Source of the DNA: Candidatus Olsenella stercoravium
Lineage (GTDB): Bacteria; Actinomycetota; Coriobacteriia; Coriobacteriales; Atopobiaceae
Direction: 5' to 3'
Assembly: GCA_019116265.1 (NCBI GenBank)
Contig: DXBZ01000089.1
Location: 1-34,437, forward strand
DNA length: 34,437 nucleotides
A program made the position numbers and the translations under genes. Below are positions 17,312-25,667 of the stretch, piece after piece (the stretch's first letter is position 1; every line of letters starts with the position of its first letter). The notes below the pieces were generated by a model. The model was not told the DNA's origin, did not search any database, and saw nothing but the letters and a program-made list of their open reading frames with translations.

Positions 17312-18574
17312 TTAGTAGTGCCTGCCGTAGCGTCCGCCGCCAAAGCCGCGGCCACGGCCACGTGAGCCGGCGAACATGGTACGCGTGGAGCGCTTGGTGG
17401 GACGCCCCTCCTGCGGCACGATTCGCCCGGCGTCGTAGGAAAAGCCGTCGAGGTCCCACACGGGCACGAGCTTCTTGGTGAAGTACTCGATCTCGCGCAG
17501 GGGACTGATCTCGTCCGGCGCCACGAAGGTGTAGGCGTGGCCGGTCGCGCCCGCGCGCCCGGTGCGGCCGATGCGGTGCACGTAGTCCTCGGGGTCCATG
17601 GGGACGTCAAAGTTGACCACGGCGTCAATGCCCGAGACGTCGATGCCTCGGCTCATGACGTCAGTTGCCACCAAAACCTGGATTTTGCCGTCACGGAACC
17701 GCTCGAGCGCGCGCTCGCGTGCCTTCTGCGGGCGGTCGGCGTGCATCACGTCAACGCGCACGCCGGCGTTCTTGAGCGTCTTGGAGACGTCGTCCACACG
17801 GTGCTTGGTGCGGCAGAAGACCAGCACGCGCTCGGGCTTCTCGCCCGCCGCGCCGCCGGTGTCCAGCAGCGCACGCAGAAGCTCGGTCTTCTGGCCCTGG
17901 GTAACGGGGCAGAGGTGCTCCTCCACGGTGTCCGCGGTCTCGCCCACGCGGGCGATCTCCACGGTGGCGGGGTCAGTGAGCAGCGCGTCGATCGTGGACT
18001 TGATCGACGGCGGGATGGTGGCCGAGAAGAGCAGCGTCTGGTGCTTGGCCGGCAGCGCGTGCATGATGCGGCGGACGCTCGGCCAGAAGCCCATGTCCAG
18101 CATGCGGTCCGCCTCGTCGAGCACGAGCACCTTGACCTGCGCGAGGCTCACGTGATTGTGCTCCATGAGGTCGATCAGGCGGCCCGGGGTTGCCACGAGC
18201 AGGTCGCAGCCGCGCTCAAGCTCCTTGATCTGGCGGTCGAACTTGGTGCCGCCCATGACGATGACCGCGCGCTGGCCGGTCTTCTCGCAGACCACGCTCA
18301 CGACCTTCTCGATCTGCGCCGCGAGCTCGCGCGTGGGCGTGACCACGAGCGCGTGCGGGCCCTTGCCCTTGGCGTCGGCCACGAGCTGCAGCGCGGGCAG
18401 CGCGAACGCGGCGGTCTTGCCCGTGCCGGTCTGCGCGGAGGCAACGATGTCGCGACCCGTGAGGACCACGGGGATGGCCTGCTCCTGGACGGGGGTCGGG
18501 GTGGTGAAGCCGAGGGCGTCCACCCCGGCGAGGATCTGCTCGTTAAGCCCGAGCTCGGCAAATGTAGTAGTCAT
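17312..18574 (-). CDS. DEAD/DEAH-box RNA helicase
   Basis: ASAQTGTGKTAAFALP, PTRELAAQ, VLDEADRMLDMGF, FSATIP, ATDVMSRGIDV, HRIGRTGRAG. Confidence 0.95.
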   Translation of the reverse strand: MTTTFAELGLNEQILAGVDALGFTTPTPVQEQAIPVVLTGRDIVASAQTGTGKTAAFALPALQLVADAKGKGPHALVVTPTRELAAQIEKVVSVVCEKTGQRAVIVMGGTKFDRQIKELERGCDLLVATPGRLIDLMEHNHVSLAQVKVLVLDEADRMLDMGFWPSVRRIMHALPAKHQTLLFSATIPPSIKSTIDALLTDPATVEIARVGETADTVEEHLCPVTQGQKTELLRALLDTGGAAGEKPERVLVFCRTKHRVDDVSKTLKNAGVRVDVMHADRPQKARERALERFRDGKIQVLVATDVMSRGIDVSGIDAVVNFDVPMDPEDYVHRIGRTGRAGATGHAYTFVAPDEISPLREIEYFTKKLVPVWDLDGFSYDAGRIVPQEGRPTKRSTRTMFAGSRGRGRGFGGGRYGRHY

Positions 18575-18656
18575 GGGGCTAAGTATAGAGCATGGGCGCC
18601 GCGGCGGACGCCCTGGCATTCCTCCTTGATCCAGAGGGGCAGAATTACGGGGTCGA

Positions 18657-18801
18657 TGTGTCACTTTGGGCCTCATCTGAGGGCCTCAAATTAACGCGGA
18701 TCGCCAGGGCCTCTCTGTTGGCTCTGCGCCAACTGGGAAAACTCTGACGTCTTACAGGGCCAGATGAGACCAAGTCCTCAGATGAGGCCCAAAGTGACAC
18801 A
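18657..18801. repeat. Element bounded by 26-bp perfect inverted repeats
   Basis: TGTGTCACTTTGGGCCTCATCTGAGG at 18657-18682 and its exact reverse complement at 18776-18801. Confidence 0.85.
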
Positions 18802-18878
18802 GCGCACCCTTTTTTCTGCCTCGGCGCCCTCTCCGCCGTATACTGGACGGGTTAAGTCGCAGAAACGGAGACCAGAGC

Positions 18879-19853
18879 ATGCCCATCAACATCCCCGACG
18901 GCCTGCCCGCAAAGACCATCCTCCAGCAGGAGCGCATCTTCGCGCTGGAGGAGGAGGTGGCCAGCCACCAGGAGATCCGCCCCCTGCGCGTGGCGATCTT
19001 GAACCTCATGCCCACCAAGATCGAGACCGAGACCCAGATCCTGCGCCTCATCTCCAAATCCCCGCTGCAGGTGAGCTGCGACTTCATGCGCGTCTCCACC
19101 CACGAGTCCACGCACGTCTCTCAGGACCACCTGGTCAAGTTCTACGACACGTTCGATGCGTTCCGCGACAAGAACTATGACGGCCTCATCATCACCGGCG
19201 CGCCCGTGGAGCACCTCGAGTACGAGGACGTGGACTACTGGGACGAGTTCTGCGAGATCGTGGAATGGAGCCAGGAGCACGTGTTCTCCACCATGTTCCT
19301 GTGCTGGGGCGCGCTGGGCGCCCTCTGGCACCTTTACCAGATTCCCAAGCGCCAGCTCGGCGCCAAGCTCTTTGGCGTGTTCAAGCAGCGCCTCTGCGAC
19401 GAGTACAGCTTCCTCACCAACGGCTTTGACGAGGTGCACTACATGCCGCACAGCCGCCACGCCGCGATCGACACCGGCGAGCTGGCCAAGCACCCCGAGC
19501 TCTGCACGCTCTCCGAGGGCTTCACGAGCGGCCCGTCGCTTCTCGCCACGCGCGACTTCCACGAGGTCTACGTGACCGGCCACTTTGAGTACGGCCGCGA
19601 CACCCTGGCCGACGAGTTCTGGCGCGACTTCCACAAGGGCCTGCCCATTCGCGTGCCCGAGAACTACTTCCCCGACGACGACCCCGAGCAGCAGCCGCTC
19701 TTCACCTGGCGCGCGCACGCTAACCTGCTCTACCGCAACTGGCTCAACTGGGTCTACCAGATGACGCCGTACGACCTGGACGAGATTCCGGCCGCGGTCG
19801 CCGACCTGCGTGCGCGGACTACGGCGGCCACCGGCCACGTGGACAAGTTCTAG
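18879..19853 (+). CDS. metA: Homoserine O-succinyltransferase/acetyltransferase
   Basis: MPINIPDGLPAKTILQQERIFAL, LNLMPTKIETETQILRL, TGAPVEHLEYEDVDYW, MFLCWGALGAL. Confidence 0.93.
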   Translation: MPINIPDGLPAKTILQQERIFALEEEVASHQEIRPLRVAILNLMPTKIETETQILRLISKSPLQVSCDFMRVSTHESTHVSQDHLVKFYDTFDAFRDKNYDGLIITGAPVEHLEYEDVDYWDEFCEIVEWSQEHVFSTMFLCWGALGALWHLYQIPKRQLGAKLFGVFKQRLCDEYSFLTNGFDEVHYMPHSRHAAIDTGELAKHPELCTLSEGFTSGPSLLATRDFHEVYVTGHFEYGRDTLADEFWRDFHKGLPIRVPENYFPDDDPEQQPLFTWRAHANLLYRNWLNWVYQMTPYDLDEIPAAVADLRARTTAATGHVDKF

Positions 19854-19864
19854 GGGAGAGACGC

Positions 19865-20335
19865 ATGGGCGAGAAGAACGCCGAGAAGAGCGAGATGCCG
19901 CGCGAGCGCCTGACGGGCGAGCTCCTCGAGCAGCTGCTCAACGCTCCGACGCCGGAGGCCTACCTCGACGAGGGCCTCACGCTGGACCGCACGCTGCCCG
20001 ACTACCTCGAGCAGCTCCGCGCCGCCCGGGACCTCAAGCGCTCGGAGATCATCCGCGCCTCGGGCGTCAACGCCACCTTCGTCTACGACGTCTTCAAGGG
20101 CAAGAGCCGTCTCGGCCGCGACAACGCCATCATGCTCGCGCTCGGCATGGGCTGCACGCTGCTCGAGACCCAACGCCTGCTGCGTCTGGATGGCGTGGCG
20201 GAGCTCTGGCCCAAGGTGCGCCGCGACGCCGTGATCATCTGGTGCGTCAACCACGGCTACACCCGCCAGCAAACCGATGACGAGCTGTATCGTCTGGGCG
20301 AGAAGACGCTCTTCGGAACGAGTCCGCTCGCATAG
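19865..20335 (+). CDS. HTH-domain protein
   Basis: LEQLRAARDLKRSEIIRASGVNATFVYDVFKGKSRLGRDNAIMLALGMGCTLLE resembles an XRE-type HTH. Confidence 0.65.
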   Translation: MGEKNAEKSEMPRERLTGELLEQLLNAPTPEAYLDEGLTLDRTLPDYLEQLRAARDLKRSEIIRASGVNATFVYDVFKGKSRLGRDNAIMLALGMGCTLLETQRLLRLDGVAELWPKVRRDAVIIWCVNHGYTRQQTDDELYRLGEKTLFGTSPLA

Positions 20336-20351
20336 CGCTCGCGGCGTTCTT

Positions 20352-20385
20352 TCAGTTGCGAACTGAGGAATCAGTCATCAACTGA
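20352..20385. promoter_or_regulatory. Two adjacent 15-bp palindromes upstream of kinase gene
   Basis: TCAGTTGCGAACTGA (20352-20366) and TCAGTCATCAACTGA (20371-20385), centers 19 nt apart, next to TATAAC at 20387-20392. Confidence 0.5.
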
Positions 20386-20435
20386 ATATAACCTGTACCA
20401 TTGATGGGACGGCGCAGGACGGACGGGGCGCAAAC

Positions 20436-22028
20436 TTGAACGACGAGCAGGTCATGCATGCACTTGGCATCGATGACGCCTACAAGGTCGACCGGACGCT
20501 CGCAAGCGGGCCCGGCGGCGTGACCGAGCTCGTGACTCTGGACGGCTCGACGCCCCTCATCCGCAAGCGAATTCCCACCAAGCTTGCGCGTCGCGGCGTG
20601 TGGGCCACGCTCTCGGAGTGCAACTGCGCGCGCCTGCCCCACGTGGCGGTAACCTACGAGATGCCCGACGAGTTCGTCGTGGTGTGCGACTTCGTGCCCG
20701 GCGAGAACCTCGAGCAGCTGGTGGCCGCGCGCGGACACCTGCCCCGGGAGGACGCCTTCCGGATAGTCTCGCAGCTCTGCGAGGCGGCGCAGGCGCTGCA
20801 CGCGCACGGCATCGTCCACCGCGACATCTCCCCGGCAAACGTCATCGTGGCGGCGGACGGCGCGCACCTCATCGACCTGGGCATCGCGCGCTTCCGCAGC
20901 GAGGACGTCACGCACGACACCACGCAGCTCGGCACGCGCGGCTTTGCGTCGCCGGAGCAGTGCGGCTACGCGCAGACCGACGCCCGCTCGGACGTCTACT
21001 CGCTTGGCCGCATCCTGGGCTACCTGCTCACGGGCGTGCGCCCGGAGACTCCGGACACGGCGGAGTACGAGCGCGCGCTCGCCGACGAGAGCGTGGTGAG
21101 CCCGGAGGCACGGGCGATTGTCTGCCGTGCGAGCGCGCTCGAGCCGAGTGCCCGTTACCAGAGCGCGGCCGCCCTCGCGGCGGCACTGCAGGGCGAGAAG
21201 GACGTGGCGCCCGCAGCGTCGTCCGTCGCGCCGCCGACGTTTGAGCTCGCGCCGAGGAAGCGCAGCTGGGTCAAGGTCCTTCTCGCCGTGATGGCGGCCG
21301 TGGCGTTTGTCGCGGCAGTGGCTATCATCCTGGTCCAGACGTTTGGCAAGGGCACACCGGCCGAGAAGGACGTGAACGCTGTGACGACAGCGGGCGAGCC
21401 CGCCGTAAGCGCGCCCGACAACGAACCGGTGGGAGGAGACGCACCCGCAGCCGCTGCGGCAGACCTCGAGGTCGTCGAGTCCGGCTGGTGGGCGGACGCG
21501 CAGGGCTACGTTCACTATGCGGTTGCGTTGCGAAACAACGGCAGCGAAACCGTCGTCACGCCGGGCTACACGGTTACGGGACGCAACGCTGACGGGCACG
21601 TCATCTTCTCCGACGAGCAGTACCTCTCTGTCGTGGCACCGGGGGACACTACCTACTTTGCTGGTCAGGCGGGTAATGGCACCGCCCCGGCAACGGTTGA
21701 CTTCGCGACCATCGAACCGGAGAGCTATCAGCTGTCTGGCGGCGTCGAACCCTCGCGGTTCTCTATCTCGGGCACAAGCGCAATCTCCGACGATCTTGGT
21801 GGCGTGAGCTTCTTGGGTGACGTCACGACCGAATTCGCGGGCGATCAGGTGCTCGGGAGTAACCAGGTGGCTGTCGTGGTGGTGCTGCGGGACGAGTCGG
21901 GTGCAATCACGTGCGGCGCCTTTACCTTTGTGAGCGCACCGGCTGAGGGCGCCTCCACGTCGTTCGAGGCCTACCTGTTCAGTGCGCCCGACTACGCGAC
22001 GTACGAGGTGTATGCGCTTGAGTGGTAG
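20436..22028 (+). CDS. Membrane-anchored Ser/Thr protein kinase with extracytoplasmic domain
   Basis: IVHRDISPANVIV, LIDLGIARF, GTRGFASPEQCGYAQTDARSDVYSLGRILGYLLTG, single TM ILLVQ-region; TTG start. Confidence 0.85.
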   Translation: MNDEQVMHALGIDDAYKVDRTLASGPGGVTELVTLDGSTPLIRKRIPTKLARRGVWATLSECNCARLPHVAVTYEMPDEFVVVCDFVPGENLEQLVAARGHLPREDAFRIVSQLCEAAQALHAHGIVHRDISPANVIVAADGAHLIDLGIARFRSEDVTHDTTQLGTRGFASPEQCGYAQTDARSDVYSLGRILGYLLTGVRPETPDTAEYERALADESVVSPEARAIVCRASALEPSARYQSAAALAAALQGEKDVAPAASSVAPPTFELAPRKRSWVKVLLAVMAAVAFVAAVAIILVQTFGKGTPAEKDVNAVTTAGEPAVSAPDNEPVGGDAPAAAAADLEVVESGWWADAQGYVHYAVALRNNGSETVVTPGYTVTGRNADGHVIFSDEQYLSVVAPGDTTYFAGQAGNGTAPATVDFATIEPESYQLSGGVEPSRFSISGTSAISDDLGGVSFLGDVTTEFAGDQVLGSNQVAVVVVLRDESGAITCGAFTFVSAPAEGASTSFEAYLFSAPDYATYEVYALEW

Positions 22029-22066
22029 GGCGCGGTTGGGCGTACCCTAGCGACCGCTCACGTAAT

Positions 22067-22081
22067 TCAGTTGGCAACTGA
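22067..22081. promoter_or_regulatory. Third copy of the 15-bp palindrome
   Basis: TCAGTTGGCAACTGA, perfect palindrome, followed by GGAAT as at 20352. Confidence 0.5.
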
Positions 22082-22095
22082 GGAATTGGCCTTGG

Positions 22096-22132
22096 CTCCT
22101 TTTCAGAATGGGTCTCACCCTTCTGAAAGGAG
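22096..22132 (+). promoter_or_regulatory. SD-sequestering hairpin candidate
   Basis: CTCCTTTTCAGAATGGGT-ctc-ACCCTTCTGAAAGGAG: 16 pairs with two 1-nt bulges; the 3' arm contains AAGGAG, 6 nt before the GTG start at 22139. Confidence 0.6.
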
Positions 22133-22138
22133 TTAAGC

Positions 22139-22666
22139 GTGGACGAGAAGAACGGGCAGCTGAAAACGGTTGCCGTCGTGGTGACGATTGTCGCGGCGGC
22201 GCTGCTGGTGGCGGCATTTTTCCTGCCGTATGCGGCGGGCGTCGACGAGTATCGCGAGGCCCTTGGGCAGATGTCGGACAACCCGTACTCCGAGGTGCTG
22301 GGGATGTCGAACGATGACCTCGCCGACGTCTCCCTGTTTGAGTACGTGCGAATTTACAGCGCGGCGGGCGAACTTGGCATTGGTGAGACGTTTGCTGCCG
22401 TGTATGTGCCGTTCACGGTGGCGCCTGCGGTTCTCGGCGTGTTGACGCTGCTGTTTGCCGCGTTGCGCAAGCCGATTCCCGCAATCGTGTTCTCCGTGCT
22501 CACCGTGGCGCTGACGTTCCTTTTGAACTGGGACTTTGAGGATCGTGGCGTCATTCCCAGCGATACGTACGACTGGGGCATCGCACGCTGGGTGTATCTG
22601 GTCGCGGGCGTGGCCGTGGTCGCGTGCGCCGTGTGGCAGCTCGTGCTGCGGAGGAAGACGCGATAA
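22139..22666 (+). CDS. Multi-TM hypothetical membrane protein
   Basis: GTG start after AAGGAG; four hydrophobic segments. Confidence 0.7.
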   Translation: MDEKNGQLKTVAVVVTIVAAALLVAAFFLPYAAGVDEYREALGQMSDNPYSEVLGMSNDDLADVSLFEYVRIYSAAGELGIGETFAAVYVPFTVAPAVLGVLTLLFAALRKPIPAIVFSVLTVALTFLLNWDFEDRGVIPSDTYDWGIARWVYLVAGVAVVACAVWQLVLRRKTR

Positions 22667-22672
22667 AAACAG

Positions 22673-22801
22673 CCCCTCTCTTGGACGGCTCCAAACTGGT
22701 TGGAGCTCATGGTTGAGAGGGGAAACAAATGGCAGGTCATTTGCGCGAGAGAGGCGTTGCGGGCCCCGCAATCCTCGCCTTGCCGCCCGGCTTCCGGGCG
22801 G
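22673..22801 (+). promoter_or_regulatory. Structured intergenic leader upstream of MerR-family gene
   Basis: Nested stem CCCCTCTC...GCTCCAA/TTGGAGC...GAGAGGGG (22673-22722), TTGCGGGCCCCGCAA (22757-22771), CCGCCCGG-ctt-CCGGGCGG (22783-22801). Confidence 0.45.
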
Positions 22802-22829
22802 TACAGCATGGGGGAGAGGGGAGGCGCCA

Positions 22830-23573
22830 ATGTGGAAGCGATCGGAAGTCGAGCAGCTCACGGGGCTTGGTCGACACACGATACAGGATTTGTGCAACCA
22901 GAACACGAGTCGGGACGGCCTTGGCTTCTGGGAGCCTGCCGTGATGAAGCCGGACTATTCGCGTTTCGACGAAGGTGACCTGCTCGCGTTCTATCTGGTT
23001 CGTCAGCTCGTAAAGGTGGGGTTCACTCCGGCCGAGGTTGGGCCGGTCGTTCTGGAAATGACTGAGCAGGGCGACGCGTTCGTGCGCGCGCTTCGGACGC
23101 GTGCCCACGTCTTGGCCGACCGGCGAACCAAGATTGACATGCAGATGTCCGCGTTGGAGCGCTTCGAGGAGGCCGCTGCGGACAGCGCGCCGGAGGAGCG
23201 CCTCTATGCCGTCATGACTGCGGAGCTCATGGCAAGTGCGGAGCACGCAATCGACGCTGCTGCGTCTGAGCTGCGGGCATCCGACCTGGCATGTGAGCGG
23301 GCTCGCGCGCGGCTCGTGGGAATGGCCCGCGACCTGGTTGCCGCCATTCGGGGTGAGGCCGCCGGCGTCAATGCCAACGAGTTTGAGTCGTGTCTGGCGG
23401 CGGCGTGCGCCGCAGGAGGCGCGCCGGGCGAGCAGGCTCTTCTCGCCCGCGCGGTCGCGCATTTCCTGAACGAAGTAGAGAACGGCGTTCCGATAGAGCT
23501 CGCCTTTGGCAAGGGCTCGTTTGTGCATCTGAGGCAGGCGATTCTGGCGCGCACCCCGGCGCCGGAGCAATAA
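22830..23573 (+). CDS. MerR-family-like transcriptional regulator
   Basis: MWKRSEVEQLTGLGRHTIQDLCNQNT...GFWEPAVMKPDYSRFDEGDLLAFYLVRQLVKVGFTPAEV, winged HTH of MerR type. Confidence 0.7.
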   Translation: MWKRSEVEQLTGLGRHTIQDLCNQNTSRDGLGFWEPAVMKPDYSRFDEGDLLAFYLVRQLVKVGFTPAEVGPVVLEMTEQGDAFVRALRTRAHVLADRRTKIDMQMSALERFEEAAADSAPEERLYAVMTAELMASAEHAIDAAASELRASDLACERARARLVGMARDLVAAIRGEAAGVNANEFESCLAAACAAGGAPGEQALLARAVAHFLNEVENGVPIELAFGKGSFVHLRQAILARTPAPEQ

Positions 23574-23606
23574 AGGTCGAGAAGAACAATCAGATTGGAG
23601 AGAGAC

Positions 23607-24485
23607 ATGAGGAAAGTTTGGCAGCTGGCAATCGCCTCGGTGCTAGGCCTCGCGCTCGCAGCGTGTTCCACTGGGGGCGCCGGAGAGGCTGTTGCCCCCG
23701 GGTCTGCGGGAGACGCTCAGGTTCAGGAGAGCGCCACGCCCACGAACGATGCGATCAAAGTCGAGCAGATCGATTACGAGGTGAAGGACGGCGTCGAGAA
23801 CGGGTATCGACGGGTCCTGTTTGGATACACGAACAACAGCGACTATACGGTCGTAAGCGTCGAGCTGCTCATGGATATGCCGGAGGATGTGGAGGACGAG
23901 GAGCTCGAGTCGGCCTTCTCCGATCTCATTGAGCAGGACTACTATACGGTCGAAGATCTTCATGACATCAAGATGGGCTGCGACAGCACGTTTGCCGTCG
24001 AGCCCGGGCAGACGTCTGGGGACCGCGCGGCAACGTATGGCATGGTCTACGTCACCAGCTTGGAGCAGTACGAGCTCATGGAGCCGGACATGCTAACGAT
24101 TCAGTTCCTGCATGACGGTCAGATTTATGAGGAGTATTACGACTACAAAACCGGTTCCTACACGCTCTCTTCTGACGTGATTGATGCCGACCAGTGGGGT
24201 GACAGTGAGCTTGCCGAGGCGGTTCCGCGGCCCGAGGGCGCGCTCGTTACGGATATCGACGACGGGGACAGGTTCACGTTCGAGATCATGTGCATGACGG
24301 AGGACGACTTCGAAGCCTACGTGGACGCATGCAAGGACGCGGGCTATACCGTCGACGTTGCGGAGACTGACACAACGTACTACGCGGACAACGAAGACGG
24401 CGCCCACCACATAGACCTGTTCTACTGGAGCGAGGCGGGGGAGCTTGATGGCTACCTGGAGCTAATCGAGCCAGAGGAGGACTAG
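23607..24485 (+). CDS. Putative lipoprotein (DUF6591-like C-terminus)
   Basis: MRKVWQLAIASVLGLALAACSTG lipobox; C-terminal FEAYVDACKDAGYTVDV...YYADNEDG. Confidence 0.72.
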   Translation: MRKVWQLAIASVLGLALAACSTGGAGEAVAPGSAGDAQVQESATPTNDAIKVEQIDYEVKDGVENGYRRVLFGYTNNSDYTVVSVELLMDMPEDVEDEELESAFSDLIEQDYYTVEDLHDIKMGCDSTFAVEPGQTSGDRAATYGMVYVTSLEQYELMEPDMLTIQFLHDGQIYEEYYDYKTGSYTLSSDVIDADQWGDSELAEAVPRPEGALVTDIDDGDRFTFEIMCMTEDDFEAYVDACKDAGYTVDVAETDTTYYADNEDGAHHIDLFYWSEAGELDGYLELIEPEED

Positions 24486-24503
24486 TCGCTTCGCCTGTCC
24501 GAC

Positions 24504-24719
24504 CTAGAACTCGATAAGGTCGCGCACGGGTACGTCGAGCGCGTGGGCAATGCGGATGAGCACGTCGATTCCGACATCGGCCGCTCCTATCTCGATCTTC
24601 CAGAGGTAGGAGCGGCTCGTGCTCGTCATGAGCGCGAGCTGGTGCTGCGTGATGCCATGCTTGGTCCGCTCGGCGACGATTCGCGACCCGAGAGACTGCT
24701 TCTCTTTCGCGTTGTCCAT
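24504..24719 (-). CDS. Small XRE-family HTH regulator
   Basis: LGSRIVAERTKHGITQHQLALMTSTSRSYLWKIEIGAADVGIDVLIRIAHALDVPVRDLI. Confidence 0.88.
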   Translation of the reverse strand: MDNAKEKQSLGSRIVAERTKHGITQHQLALMTSTSRSYLWKIEIGAADVGIDVLIRIAHALDVPVRDLIEF

Positions 24720-24750
24720 GCCGCCAGAATAGGAGCGCTATCATCGAGAA

Positions 24751-24770
24751 GTGCTCTCTATAGAGAGCAC
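24751..24770. promoter_or_regulatory. Perfect 20-bp palindrome in divergent XRE/DUF4230 promoter region
   Basis: GTGCTCTCTATAGAGAGCAC. Confidence 0.65.
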
Positions 24771-24801
24771 GTTGAGTAAGTGACAAACAAGGGGGTTCTC
24801 C

Positions 24802-25449
24802 GTGGCAATCAAGATTTCGGATGCAAAGATCAAGCTCGCCAAGGTCGGAGGGGCCTGCGCTGCGGCCGGCCTGATTATTGGCATTGTGGGCACCCTGTTT
24901 TTTGCCAATTACAACCCGCCCGACAAGGACGTGCCCGAGAATGCTTCTGTCGTCTTTGGGCGCATCGTCGAGCAGAACGAGCTGGTCTCGGTTTCTCAGG
25001 ACTACAACATCGTGGACAAGCAGTCTGACTCAAGCTCGTTCTTTGGTCTGTTTGACCTGCCGTTCACGAGCAACGGCTTCTGGTATCGCTACGCGGGGAC
25101 GATAAAGGCGGGCGTCAACCTCGAGACTGCGGAAATCGATGATCAGGGTGACACGGTGACGATCACGCTGGATCCGGCGTACATCATCTCCAACACTCCC
25201 GATATGGATACTTCGGGGGTCCTTGAGGAGAACAATAACGTACTGAATCCCATTCAGGTGGGCGACGTCGACGAGTTCCAGCGCTGGTGCGTTGAGCAGA
25301 GCGAGTCCCAGGCAATTGAGGGCGGGCTGCTCGAGGAGGCACAAGCTCAGGCAGAGGCTCAACTCTCCCAGCTGTTCTACGCAGCGCTTGGTGACGAAGT
25401 GAGCATCACGTACGTCTGGCGCGATGCGCCGATGGAGGTGGAAGAGTAA
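24802..25449 (+). CDS. DUF4230-like membrane-anchored protein
   Basis: TM then VVFGRIVEQNELVSVSQDYNIVDK...YAGTIKAGVNLETAEI...DTVTITLDPAYIISN...GLLEEAQAQAEAQLSQLF. Confidence 0.75.
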   Translation: MAIKISDAKIKLAKVGGACAAAGLIIGIVGTLFFANYNPPDKDVPENASVVFGRIVEQNELVSVSQDYNIVDKQSDSSSFFGLFDLPFTSNGFWYRYAGTIKAGVNLETAEIDDQGDTVTITLDPAYIISNTPDMDTSGVLEENNNVLNPIQVGDVDEFQRWCVEQSESQAIEGGLLEEAQAQAEAQLSQLFYAALGDEVSITYVWRDAPMEVEE

Positions 25450-25667
25450 AGCTTCGCTTCTGCTGGAGATTTAGGAGGAATAGCGAGTGACGCACGCTCC
25501 GAATTGGACTCTCTCTTTATAGCGTGAGCAGCAGAAAGAATGTTGCCGTTCGGCGGGTGGCTGCTTGGATAGCGAGTTTCGCGATGCCGGCAGTTTTACG
25601 ATAAAGGTGCCATTGCATGTCGTATGACGGACGGCTTCAATGATCATGATTGGGCGGAAGGTTTCTC

